The notes: generated by a model not told the origin, from the letters alone. A stretch of DNA of 42,685 nucleotides from an uncultured Bacteroidota bacterium (GCA_903839875.1 CAIMDZ010000195.1:1-42685), one strand, 5' to 3'. Positions 25,692-33,901 are shown, counted from the stretch's first letter. Made by a program: numbers and translations.

Positions 25692-25844
25692 CTATTTTTT
25701 CTTACCCGAAAAAGCCAGAAACCCCAGGAATCCCAAACACCCAAGCCAGGAATTGTCTTTTGTGAAAAAGGAAATAAATGCTAATAAACTTAACAAACTC
25801 AAATACACCAGTGGATTATTTTTTTTATTATCACGGTCTTCCAT
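25692..25844 (-). CDS. Small 50-residue membrane protein
   Basis: A short minus-strand frame (ATG at 25844, TAG at 25692-25694) encodes MEDRDNKKNNPLVYLSLL and then two hydrophobic stretches, SLLAFISFF and GCLGFLGFLAF, ending in GKKK. A charged N-terminus, a WLG turn and a lysine tail look like a genuine tiny inner-membrane protein. I do not recognise a family. It lies directly upstream of the orphan sorting domain on the same strand. Confidence 0.5.
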   Translation of the reverse strand: MEDRDNKKNNPLVYLSLLSLLAFISFFTKDNSWLGCLGFLGFLAFSGKKK

Positions 25845-26390
25845 ATAAATATTTGTTACCGCTCAGGTTCATTCATGAGCATATACAAAAATAAAAATAA
25901 TTTTCAGAAAGGTGCATTCCCGCATATGCACCTTTTGGGGCAAACATCAATAGTTTTGCTATTCACCAGGCACGAATTACCAACAAATTTATTATACTCA
26001 CCCGGTCGGCATCGGCATCGTTCCAAATTACTGAAGCGACCATATAAATCCCCACTAATATCTTCCCTAGACCCACCTACAAAACTTCAAAAACACCCGC
26101 TTTTATTTCCAGGCTCATCTATAATATATACACTAAACACCCTCAACCACTTTCAACCAGAAAAACTTTTTATTATACTCCCAAGCGTTTCTGCCCAAAA
26201 GCACTTCCTCGCACGAGCGTTCCATGTCTACTACCGCCCACATTAGCTCAAAGCCGGACAACCTCCTTCGCTCTATGAGTTATGGTGACTCCTTCGCTGA
26301 AAAAGCTATGGCGGCTGTAAGCGACCGAAGCAAAAAACAATCCATCCCGATAATTATCATGACCAAAAAGACTAATTTCATTTCATATTC
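25845..26390. other. Gene-free stretch, possibly decayed coding DNA
   Basis: No believable gene is present. The plus-strand frame at 25875-26246 is Leu/Pro/His-rich without any domain pattern. On the minus strand, around 26000-26090, pieces read like protein (ILVGIYMVASVIWNDADAD) but are broken by stops. The segment 26255-26340 contains two copies of CTCCTTCGCT. Confidence 0.4.
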
Positions 26391-26391
26391 C

Positions 26392-26399
26392 TAACTTTG
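26392..26399 (+). promoter_or_regulatory. Putative -7 element of the toxin-antitoxin operon
   Basis: TAACTTTG matches TAnnTTTG exactly and ends 15 bases before the antitoxin ATG. It is preceded by CCAAAAAGACTAATTT (26363-26378), a block shared with the rpsA upstream region. Confidence 0.5.
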
Positions 26400-26414
26400 T
26401 AAAAAGACAAAAAA

Positions 26415-26675
26415 ATGGCGACTACCGATTTGTTGCGAACACAAGTGAAGAAATACATTGATGAGGCTGACGATAAAACAGTTCAGATGGTATATGCTAT
26501 GCTAGAGGCCGAGCATCAATACGATTTCTGGGATGAACTACCGGACAATGTAAAAAAAGATATAGACGAGTCAATCAGACAGGCCGATGCCGGAGAGCTG
26601 TTCTCGCATGAGGAAGTAATGGAAAAATATAAGAAATGGCTAAGGAACGATGACAAAATAATTCATACAATCTAA
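26415..26675 (+). CDS. Antitoxin-like protein (RelE/ParE partner)
   Basis: The 86-residue acidic protein has two helical parts. The second, LPDNVKKDIDESIRQADAG then HEEVMEKYKKW, is typical of Bacteroidota antitoxin components paired with RelE/ParE toxins. The N-terminal part (TDLLRTQVKKYIDEADDKTV) is also helical and may dimerise or bind DNA, although no clear ribbon-helix-helix motif is visible. A RelE/ParE-like reading frame lies about 100 bases downstream. It would neutralise the toxin and repress its own promoter. Confidence 0.75.
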   Translation: MATTDLLRTQVKKYIDEADDKTVQMVYAMLEAEHQYDFWDELPDNVKKDIDESIRQADAGELFSHEEVMEKYKKWLRNDDKIIHTI

Positions 26676-26803
26676 CTTGTTCTTTTCCATTTTTTATGCG
26701 TTGAAAAATCTTTAAATATTGCTCATATTCGCAGCTTTTTCGCCTTTAAAAAAAGAAAAATAACTACGCCATATCATAAGAATTATTTTGTCAACGTTCC
26801 TGC

Positions 26804-27097
26804 GAAATAAAGTGGACGAGACGAGGAAGGGAATCGTATGAAGCCAATATAGCCTATCTCGAAGAAGCGTGGACAGAAAGAGAAATAAGAAATTTCGTAA
26901 ACGCAGTTGAGGAAAAAACACAGTTGATCGCCATATTCCCGGAACTATTTGTTACTACAAATAAGCGAAAACACATCCGTAAGACAATTATCAATAAACA
27001 AATTACACTTTTCTATCGCCAATATAAAGCGTTGAATCGTATCGAACTCCTGCTATTCTGGGATAGCCACCAAGACCCCGGGAAACTGAAATTGTAA
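26804..27097 (+). pseudogene. RelE/ParE-family toxin reading frame without a normal start codon
   Basis: The frame 26804-27097 reads EIKWTRRGRESYEANIAYLE, then IAIFPELF, KRKHIRKTIINKQITLFY and ends IELLLFWDSHQDPGKLKL. This is a nearly complete RelE/ParE toxin (about 97 residues) with the usual order of helices and strands and the FWD...P.KL tail. The frame is open back to a TAA at 26777-26779, yet it contains no ATG, GTG or TTG in the N-terminal part; only ATA (26807) could serve. The toxin has therefore probably lost its start, or uses a rare one. Its fold and position after the antitoxin gene make the assignment firm even though expression is doubtful. Confidence 0.65.
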
Positions 27098-27172
27098 TGA
27101 GTCTTTTCAAAAGCTCCCAAACAACTATCCAAATCCCAAATTCCAAAAAAGACTAATTCCACAAAATTCCCC

Positions 27173-27180
27173 TATCTTTG
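27173..27180 (+). promoter_or_regulatory. Putative -7 element of rpsA
   Basis: TATCTTTG matches TAnnTTTG exactly and implies a leader of about 65 bases before the rpsA start at 27252. CCAAAAAAGACTAATT (27143-27158) upstream is shared with the antitoxin promoter. Confidence 0.5.
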
Positions 27181-27215
27181 CACTCCCAAAAAAAATGGGA
27201 ATATTTTATTATTTA

Positions 27216-27246
27216 ACCTCCGGGAGGTCTTATAGGACGGGCCCGT
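27216..27246 (+). promoter_or_regulatory. rpsA leader with hairpin-embedded Shine-Dalgarno-like sequence
   Basis: ACCTCCGGGAGGT (27216-27228) can form a short hairpin that hides GGAGG and contains CCTCC, the anti-SD core. A perfect 10-bp palindrome ACGGGCCCGT follows at 27237-27246, five bases before the start codon. S1 genes are often autoregulated in other bacteria; a regulatory role here is inference. Confidence 0.4.
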
Positions 27247-27251
27247 ACAAA

Positions 27252-29342
27252 ATGAGTACAAAGTTGGAAGATCAAACAATTAATGCAGAAACTCCCGAAA
27301 CAGCATCTGCTGAATCGGTGAAAATTGAAGCTACAGCAGCAGTTGAAACAACACCAGTTGTAGAAGAAGCAGCTCCCGCAGCTACAGAAGCAGCAGCTCC
27401 CGCAGCCGAAGCTGAAAGCGTGCACCCGATGCACGATGAAGCGCAGAACCTTACAGCAGATGCAGCACATGAAGCAGCACAGCCTGAAGCAGAAGCAGCG
27501 CCGGCGCCTGAGCAGAAACGCACACGCCATTATTACTCCGAACCATCAGCAACATCGTTCGATGATTTTGACTGGAGCGTAGACAAACGTAATGTAGCAT
27601 CTTACAAAGAAGACGACCGTCAGAAGTTCGACACTTTGTATGGCAGCACATTCAAATCAATCGCAGAATCTGAATTGCTGCAGGGCGCAATTGTGGGCCT
27701 CACCAAGACGGACGCGATCATCAACATCGGCTTCAAATCGGATGGCCTCGTTTCTCTTAATGAGTTCCGCGATATGCCTGATGTAAAGATCGGCGATAAT
27801 ATTGAAGTGATGGTTGTGGAAAAAGAAGACAGGAACGGACACCTGCACCTGAGCCGCAAACTGGCACGCGCAGCACGCGCATGGCAGCAGATCGTGGACT
27901 TCTACAAGACAGGCGAAGTGGTTACAGGTACCATCACCAGCAAGACCAAGGGTGGTCTTATTGTGGATGTATATGGCCTGGAAACATTCTTACCTGGTTC
28001 TCAGATAGACGTGAAGCCCGTTACCGACTACGATCAGTATGTGGGTAAGACGATGGACTTCAAGGTGGTAAAAATCAACGAAACTATCCGAAACGCAGTT
28101 GTATCGCACAAGGCGCTTATTGAAAGCGATATTGAGCAGCAGCGCAGCGTTATCATCGGCCAGCTGGAAAAAGGACAGGTACTGGAAGGTACTGTTAAGA
28201 ACGTTACCGACTTCGGCGCGTTCATTGACCTTGGCGGTGTGGACGGATTACTGTATATCACTGACATTAGCTGGGGCCGCGTAACGCATCCGGGCGAAGT
28301 GCTGCATAACGGCCAGAAACTGAACGTGGTGGTGCTTGACTTCGATGACGAGAAGAAACGTATCAGCCTGGGTCTGAAACAACTGACTCCTCACCCATGG
28401 GATAACCTGCCTGCTGAAATAGTAGAAGGCGCCAAGGTGAAAGGCAAGGTGGTGAACATAGAAGATTACGGTGCATTCCTGGAAATTATGCCCGGCGTAG
28501 AAGGCCTGGTACACGTATCTGAGATCACATGGTCTTCTCAGCCTATCAACGCGAAGGAATTCTTCAAGTTGCAGGAAGAGCATGAAGCAGTGGTGGTAAC
28601 CCTTGATAAAGACGAGCGCAAGATGAGCCTGTCTATCAAGCAAATGACACAGGATCCATGGGATACAATCGAGAACAAATTCCCGGTTGAAAGCCGTCAC
28701 ACAGGTACTGTGAAGAACATTACTCCGTATGGCGTATTCGTAGAGCTGGAAACAGGTATCGGTGGCATGATTCACATCAGCGACCTTAGCTGGATCAAGC
28801 GTTACAATCACCCAAGTGAGTTTGTGAAAGTGGGCGACAAAATTGACGTGGCTATCCTGTCTATTGATAAGGAAAACCGCAAGCTGGCGCTCGGACACAA
28901 ACAACTGGAAGAAGATCCATGGAATACATTTGAAACAGTGTTCCCCATCGGCAGCATACACGAAGGCAGCGTAACCCGTAAGGACGACAAGGGCGCTACC
29001 GTTCAGTTGCAGTACGGCCTGGAAGCTTACTCACCTGCACGTCACCTCCGTAAGGAAGACGGCAGCAATGTGGAAGCTGAAGAAACACTGCCATTCATGA
29101 TCATCGAGTTCGATAGGAATGACAAGCGTATCATGGTTTCTCACTCGAAGGTTTGGGAGCAGGTGAAGAACGAAGAAAAAGAAGCAGCACGTAAAGAAGC
29201 AACTTCAGAAAGCGACAAGACCAAGAAAGCTGTTAAGAACATACAGGCGAAAGTAGAGAAGCCCACCCTTGGCGACCTCGGCGCACTGGCTGCTATCAAG
29301 GATAAAATGAAGAAAGCAGAAGATGATGCTGCAGCAGAGTAA
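27252..29342 (+). CDS. rpsA: 30S ribosomal protein S1
   Basis: The ATG at 27252 gives a 696-residue protein. The open frame 19 codons further upstream was rejected because it would translate the leader palindromes. An Ala/Glu-rich N-terminal extension (about 10-95) precedes six S1/OB-fold domains with patterns such as GTVKNVTDFGAFIDLGGVDG and GMIHISDLSW. The C-terminal tail is Lys/Ala-rich. It binds mRNA at the 30S subunit and assists initiation, which in Bacteroidota depends little on Shine-Dalgarno pairing. The last S1 domain is the most divergent. An intrinsic terminator follows at 29422. Confidence 0.97.
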   Translation: MSTKLEDQTINAETPETASAESVKIEATAAVETTPVVEEAAPAATEAAAPAAEAESVHPMHDEAQNLTADAAHEAAQPEAEAAPAPEQKRTRHYYSEPSATSFDDFDWSVDKRNVASYKEDDRQKFDTLYGSTFKSIAESELLQGAIVGLTKTDAIINIGFKSDGLVSLNEFRDMPDVKIGDNIEVMVVEKEDRNGHLHLSRKLARAARAWQQIVDFYKTGEVVTGTITSKTKGGLIVDVYGLETFLPGSQIDVKPVTDYDQYVGKTMDFKVVKINETIRNAVVSHKALIESDIEQQRSVIIGQLEKGQVLEGTVKNVTDFGAFIDLGGVDGLLYITDISWGRVTHPGEVLHNGQKLNVVVLDFDDEKKRISLGLKQLTPHPWDNLPAEIVEGAKVKGKVVNIEDYGAFLEIMPGVEGLVHVSEITWSSQPINAKEFFKLQEEHEAVVVTLDKDERKMSLSIKQMTQDPWDTIENKFPVESRHTGTVKNITPYGVFVELETGIGGMIHISDLSWIKRYNHPSEFVKVGDKIDVAILSIDKENRKLALGHKQLEEDPWNTFETVFPIGSIHEGSVTRKDDKGATVQLQYGLEAYSPARHLRKEDGSNVEAEETLPFMIIEFDRNDKRIMVSHSKVWEQVKNEEKEAARKEATSESDKTKKAVKNIQAKVEKPTLGDLGALAAIKDKMKKAEDDAAAE

Positions 29343-29365
29343 TGTGAAAATGTAAAAATGTGGAA

Positions 29366-29387
29366 ACCTGCCTGCCGGCAGGCAGGT
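29366..29387. repeat. 22-bp perfect palindrome, copy 1
   Basis: The sequence around the core CCTGCCTGCCGGCAGGCAGG is fully self-complementary. It interrupts a run of GTGAAAATGT-like words after rpsA. An identical copy lies at 29870-29891. Confidence 0.85.
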
Positions 29388-29421
29388 ATGAAAATTTCCG
29401 TGTTGTGCTGAATGAATAAAG

Positions 29422-29451
29422 AAACCACTCGTTAATTCGGGTGGTTTTTTT
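29422..29451 (+). terminator. rpsA intrinsic terminator
   Basis: AAACCACTCG (29422-29431) pairs with CGGGTGGTTT (29438-29447, one G-T pair) over a 6-base loop and is followed by T residues. Confidence 0.85.
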
Positions 29452-29512
29452 AATTTTACGGAGGTATCCGGAAATAAATTTAGTTGGAACTACCTTAAAC
29501 AACCAAAAGGAT

Positions 29513-29776
29513 ATGAGTGATGCAGGTCTGTTTTACGGAAGTGTAATAATAGTGCTGATAATGAATTTGGCATTGATTGGGACACAAAGAAAGAATGGAT
29601 TGCTAAGTACCGGATTACAATTGCTATATACTTCCTATTTTATTTATGGCTTGTATTTCAAGAGTCAAGGTGGATCAAGTTTGGTTTGGTGGTTTTATCT
29701 AATTATGATCAATTGTCTGCATTTTCTCTTTCTGGTTGCGTACTTGATAATTTATTTTGTTAGAAGTCGGCGCTGA
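29513..29776 (+). CDS. Small membrane protein
   Basis: The ATG at 29513 gives 87 residues (MSDAGLFYGSVIIVLIMNLA); the longer open frame would run through the rpsA terminator. Three hydrophobic helices (about 6-24, 34-50, 55-80) end with a basic tail FVRSRR, so this is an inner-membrane protein. No family or function is recognised. Confidence 0.65.
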   Translation: MSDAGLFYGSVIIVLIMNLALIGTQRKNGLLSTGLQLLYTSYFIYGLYFKSQGGSSLVWWFYLIMINCLHFLFLVAYLIIYFVRSRR

Positions 29777-29794
29777 ATGGCTCAATGTTCTATC

Positions 29795-29930
29795 TCGTAT
29801 CCCACAGCGCGGGGAACCCCGTCTGGGTTGTATCGTTTATTGTTTTTACCGTGGGTTGCACCCACGGCTACCTGCCTGCCGGCAGGCAGGTTCACGGGAA
29901 AGCCCGCTGGGCTAAAATAAGGTATATCAA
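29795..29930. repeat. REP-like hairpin cluster with nested 22-bp palindrome (copy 2 at 29870-29891)
   Basis: CCGTGGGTTGCACCCACGG forms a hairpin, followed by the 22-bp palindrome, then AAGCCCGCTGGGCT. The palindrome looks inserted between two halves of a hairpin element of the type (ACCGTGGGT...ACCCACGG...) that recurs at 30860-30890. Confidence 0.65.
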
Positions 29931-30004
29931 AACAAAAAAAAGCTGACCCATGAAGATCAGCTGAAATATTGTTCATACAGCACTCCCCTTGGGGGCTGGG
30001 GGCC

Positions 30005-30565
30005 TTACTCATCCCTGTGCCTGTTCTTAGCAAGTACCCTTGGGAAGCGGAAGTCCGCGCCTACGTGGAAAGTTCCTTTGTAGCCTACCCCAACCTCTGC
30101 AAACAGTGCAATCTGCCTGCCCAGCCTGATACCAAATGGTGTAGCCTGGAAGCCTGTAGCCCATACGCCCGACTGGTCGGCATGAGTTAGGGAGGTTTGA
30201 TTATCGTTGAAGTAAGAAATACCATAAGAAATAGACCCATACAGCCTTACCCTCACCTTGTCGTGACGGGTATCGAGGTAACATACAGTGAGTTCAGGAG
30301 AAAAAGTAGTGAAACTGCCCCAGTTCTTGATATTCTCACTTCCTATGCCCATGCCAAGCGTAACATCCTTTGTAAAATAGTAGCGGTAAGTAAGTACAGG
30401 TGTGCCTGAAGACTGATTGAATGGCGAGCCATTCACAAACGTATAAATGCTCCAGTAGCCATAACCTATTGCTATTTCGCTCCTGCCTCTCTGGGCGCGG
30501 CTTTGAAAAGAAAAACAAATCATCAACAAAGCAAAACAAAAAATGTATAGCCTTTTTTGCATCAT
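30005..30565 (-). CDS. Predicted outer-membrane beta-barrel protein
   Basis: This 186-residue protein has a signal peptide (about 1-24, ending SRAQ) and alternating hydrophobic/aromatic strands such as EIAIGYGYWSIYTFV and RVRLYGSISYGISYF, typical of an 8-stranded barrel. Unusually for this group it ends FPRVLAKNRHRDE instead of an aromatic residue, so the barrel signal is atypical. No family name is evident. Confidence 0.7.
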   Translation of the reverse strand: MMQKRLYIFCFALLMICFSFQSRAQRGRSEIAIGYGYWSIYTFVNGSPFNQSSGTPVLTYRYYFTKDVTLGMGIGSENIKNWGSFTTFSPELTVCYLDTRHDKVRVRLYGSISYGISYFNDNQTSLTHADQSGVWATGFQATPFGIRLGRQIALFAEVGVGYKGTFHVGADFRFPRVLAKNRHRDE

Positions 30566-30924
30566 AAATTCTTATTTAACAGCGTGTGTGTTAGGTTAAT
30601 AAAGCTTAAAGATATATCAAACTTTGATTTCTCCAAAGCCCCCGGCAGAGAAAGTAGCATATTAGGTGGTAAAGGTCCCGTTTTTTATACACATATTTCC
30701 AACAATGACGGCTGTTTGTATTGTTTATAAATACGTCATTTTACCAAATAGCCCTCGGTTTCAACCTTGGGATTGTGCGGTCAAAGCCAGTGGAACGGTT
30801 TTAACCGTTTATTCGTGCGACGTTACACCGTTAAATCGGTTGGCCCACATTTTTTTTGTTTCCCACGGTTGAAACCGTGGGCTATGGTTTTACTCCGGTA
30901 ATTTTGGAATACACTTATTATTTT

Positions 30925-31040
30925 CAACTTATCAACTTATCAACTTATCAACCAATCAACTTATCAACAATTCAACAATTCAACAATTCAACAATTCAAC
31001 AATTCAACAATTCAACCAATCAACCTATCAACTAAACAAC
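30925..31040 (+). repeat. Tandem array of 8-bp units upstream of lysA
   Basis: Fourteen consecutive 8-base units plus a partial one, all beginning CAAC: mostly CAACTTAT at the start, six consecutive CAACAATT in the middle, and variants (CAACCAAT, CAACCTAT, CAACTAAA) at the ends. It is directly followed by the putative lysA -7 element. Confidence 0.9.
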
Positions 31041-31048
31041 TATTTTTG
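31041..31048 (+). promoter_or_regulatory. Putative -7 element of lysA
   Basis: TATTTTTG matches TAnnTTTG exactly and is separated from the lysA ATG by only five bases; the -33 region would fall in the tandem array. Confidence 0.5.
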
Positions 31049-31053
31049 CGCTC

Positions 31054-32262
31054 ATGTACCAAACATTAAGTAATGAACAACTGATCGCCGTTGCGAATGA
31101 ATTCGGAACGCCTGTTTATGTATATCATGCCGAGAAGATCAATGAGCAATTTCAAAAGCTGACCAATGCTTTTAAAGACCATCCCACCCGGTTTTTCTAT
31201 GCCTGTAAAGCGTTGACGAATGTAAACATTCTCAAATACATGAGAAGCATAGGCGCTTACCTCGACTGTGTGAGCATCAACGAGGTAAAGCTGGGCCTGT
31301 TGGCAGGCTATAAGCCCGATCAGCTGCTGTTTACTCCAAACTGCGTTGATTTCAATGAAATTCTGAAAGGAGCAGAACTGGGTGTAAGGATCAATATTGA
31401 TAACCTATCCATATTAGAGCAATTCGGACATAAATTTGGGGGCAGTTACCCCGTGTGCATCCGCATCAATCCGCATATAGAGGCAGGTGGCAATTACAAA
31501 ATATCTACCGGGCATATAGACAGCAAGTTTGGCATCTCTATCCACCAGCAGCGGCATATAGCCCGTATCGTCAAAACTACCGGCCTCCATGTGCAGGGCC
31601 TGCACATACATACCGGCAGCGAAATAAAGGACATAGATGTGTTCCTGCAGGGGCTGGATGTGATCTTTGATATTGCTACCCACTTCCCCGGCCTCGATTT
31701 CATTGACCTAGGCAGCGGTTTCAAAGTACCCTACAAAGATGACGACCAGGAAACTGATGTAATAACATTGGGTCAAAGGGTAACAAAAGCCGTGCAGGAA
31801 TTTGAAAAAGAATACCAGCGATCTGTAGAGATATGGTTCGAGCCGGGTAAATACCTGGTGAGCGAATGTGGCTATCTGATAGTTAAGGCAAACGTCATCA
31901 AGCATACAACAGCCTCTGTTTTTGTTGGGGTTAATTCGGGTTTTAACCACCTCATACGCCCCATGTTTTATGATGCTTACCACCGTATCTCCAATATTAC
32001 AGACCCCGGTGGCGCCAAACGTATTTACACGGTGGTAGGGAATATTTGTGAGACCGATACTTTCGCATGGGACCGTGTGCTGAATGAAGTGCGGGAGGGT
32101 GATTTTCTGGTGTTTCATAATGCCGGCGCTTATGGTTTTGAAATGAGCAGCAACTTTAATTCCCGTCTGAAACCGGCAGAGGTAATGGTGCAGGATGGCA
32201 AGGCCCGCCTGATAAGGAAGGCTGATGTATTTGAAGACCTGCTGAAGAACCAGGTTTTATGA
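31054..32262 (+). CDS. lysA: Diaminopimelate decarboxylase
   Basis: The 402-residue protein is a fold-III PLP decarboxylase. FYACKALTN holds the Schiff-base lysine (Lys 52). HIHTGSEI, the glycine-rich DLGSGFKVP, GNICETDTF (catalytic Cys) and GAYGFEMSSNFNSR are family motifs. It converts meso-diaminopimelate to lysine in the cytoplasm, the last step of lysine synthesis. It is monocistronic, with an 8-bp tandem array and a promoter immediately upstream and a degenerate AGTCGTGAGTCG word repeat behind it. Confidence 0.96.
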   Translation: MYQTLSNEQLIAVANEFGTPVYVYHAEKINEQFQKLTNAFKDHPTRFFYACKALTNVNILKYMRSIGAYLDCVSINEVKLGLLAGYKPDQLLFTPNCVDFNEILKGAELGVRINIDNLSILEQFGHKFGGSYPVCIRINPHIEAGGNYKISTGHIDSKFGISIHQQRHIARIVKTTGLHVQGLHIHTGSEIKDIDVFLQGLDVIFDIATHFPGLDFIDLGSGFKVPYKDDDQETDVITLGQRVTKAVQEFEKEYQRSVEIWFEPGKYLVSECGYLIVKANVIKHTTASVFVGVNSGFNHLIRPMFYDAYHRISNITDPGGAKRIYTVVGNICETDTFAWDRVLNEVREGDFLVFHNAGAYGFEMSSNFNSRLKPAEVMVQDGKARLIRKADVFEDLLKNQVL

Positions 32263-32792
32263 GTCGAAAGTCGTGAGTCGTAAGTCTAAAGTTTGCGAGT
32301 AGTAGGTTGTGGATGTAATTTCAGCTTTCGTTCCCCGATCTGCCTGCCGGTTGCCGCCGAGGACTAAAAAGAAAGAAATGTTTTAAAAATCTTTATTGTC
32401 CGGGCTTAATTGCTACTATTTCACACTCACGGCGTTGGCACCATTCTGGGTTCGGGAATTCTATTGGGCAAAGAATGACACATGATAATTAACGCGTTCT
32501 TCCGGATGTTAGCGTTAGCGCATCCGGTAGTACAATATTACTCCATCTGCGATGGTATTCAATGAACAACCGACAAATGATAGAATTAAAGCTCTCACTC
32601 AATCACTTCCACATTTCCACTACTTAATAATACTTAATCAAATACCTATCAATCACTTACCACCAAAAAAACTTTATATCATAGCCCGAAAACTGTACTA
32701 TCATGTATATTGTATTTGGTAATTTAAAATTTGTGTCTTACATTTGTTCAGCCCACGACCAAAAAAGTCTAATGCGCAAGGATGCTGTTTAA

Positions 32793-33068
32793 GATTTATT
32801 CTCCTGTGAAGTCAGCTTATTGATTTATAGTATATATAAATGAACTTCCAGTAGTTCTTCCGCTTCCTGAAGAAACCGGAAAGAAACCGGAAATTACCTG
32901 AAACACAACTTATTGAAATTCAATGAAAAATCACTGAACCAGCAAACTATTTTTTATCCGGAAATTTGTACAAAACAACGACAGTTATGCATTATAAATA
33001 ACATAATTTGATATTTTCGTCGGTCCGGCACCGATAATTGTAGGGGCGGTACCCATGTGTCCGCCCCT
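32793..33068 (+). repeat. Direct repeat element, copy 1
   Basis: It begins GATTTATTCTCCTG, contains the doubled word GAAACCGGAAAGAAACCGGAAA, then TGAAACACAACTT and CACTGAACC, and ends in a GGGGCGG/CCGCCCC hairpin. It is highly similar to copy 2. Confidence 0.75.
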
Positions 33069-33109
33069 CTCGCGCAGGACAACGCTAAAAATAAAATACT
33101 GGCATCGAG

Positions 33110-33396
33110 GATTTATTCTCCTGCGAATTCCCGGCACAAGGTCCCGCTTTTTCAGCGGGAGGGATTTAGGGTATAAACTTCCGCCAGATCTTCCGCTTCC
33201 GGAAGAAACCGGAAAGAAACCGGAAATTGCTTGAAACACAACTTGTTGAAAATCAATGAAAAGTCACTGAACCTGCAAATTTTTTTATCCGGAAATTTTT
33301 ACAAAAGCACTACAGTTATGAATAATAAATCGAAAAATTTGATTTTTTCGTCCGGTCCCGCAGGATAATTATAGGGGCGGCCCTTGCGGTCGCCCT
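33110..33396 (+). repeat. Direct repeat element, copy 2
   Basis: It has the same block order as copy 1, with an extra TCCCGCT/AGCGGGA hairpin (33142-33160) and a terminal AGGGGCGGCC/GGTCGCCCT hairpin. Confidence 0.75.
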
Positions 33397-33901
33397 AACC
33401 TCAACCCACCACAAAATTCGGGAAAAAGAATGCGACAAAGTACGACAATGATACGACATTTGGATATTTGTAATAAGGCTGATAGTAAAGCGTTTCAACC
33501 ACATTTATAATATGAGTTATCCACAAAAAAATGTAAAAATGCGACAATGAAATATGAACAATGTCTCCATCCAGTATGTTTAGAAATGATATAAAACAAA
33601 AAATTGAACCATCCGCCATTTACGACTTATTTATCTGCCAAAGCTTTTGCGCAGGCCTTGATTGGGCGGGAGTGCATGGGTTCAATGCTGTCATGGTTCG
33701 GCGCGGCTCACCACAACAGGTTCTTTGATTGGGCAATAGCGAGATGTCGTTGACGCGTGCCATGGCCACTAAAGCAAAATAGCAGTAACCTCGCCCGGAC
33801 TATAGATCCTTTCTTTGCCAGGATGACAAAATGCTCCATTTTAACAACTCCCACCACATAAAAAGTACTGTAAACTTTGTAACTTGCATTAATTTTCAAT
33901 C

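Larger units (their letters stand above)
30566..31053. other. Intergenic region with hairpins and an 8-bp tandem array
   Basis: No gene. The region 30755-30895 has several short palindromes (AACGGTTTTAACCGTT; CCCACGGTTGAAACCGTGGG) of REP-like type. It ends in the tandem array 30925-31040 and the lysA promoter. Confidence 0.6.
32263..33901. other. 1.6-kb gene-free region with a duplicated element
   Basis: No gene can be supported over 1.6 kb; all frames are short and lack domain patterns. It holds a word-repeat spacer (32263-32305), a hairpin CCGGATG/CATCCGG (32502-32527), two ~280-base copies of a repeat (32793-33068 and 33110-33396), and near 33740-33840 a GTCATCCTGGCAAAGAAAGG-like sequence on the minus strand that resembles a common Bacteroidota intergenic repeat. 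Confidence 0.6.

Noticed and set aside
25875-26246. Plus-strand ORF of 123 residues
   Set aside because: Leu/Pro/His-rich without a fold pattern or start context; the opposite strand shows broken protein-like pieces instead.
27195-27251. Longer N-terminus for ribosomal protein S1
   Set aside because: It would translate the leader hairpin and the palindrome; ATG at 27252 gives the normal S1 start.
27213-27651. Antisense ORFs rich in Cys/Ala over the rpsA N-terminal extension
   Set aside because: They mirror the GCA/GAA codon runs of the Ala/Glu-rich S1 extension and are not genes.
30925-31040. CRISPR-like repeat array
   Set aside because: Units are only 8 bases and contiguous, without spacers; this is a simple tandem repeat.
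33708-33899. Minus-strand ORF containing HFVILAKKGS
   Set aside because: It reads a common GTCATCCTGG...AAGG-type intergenic repeat, not a real protein.
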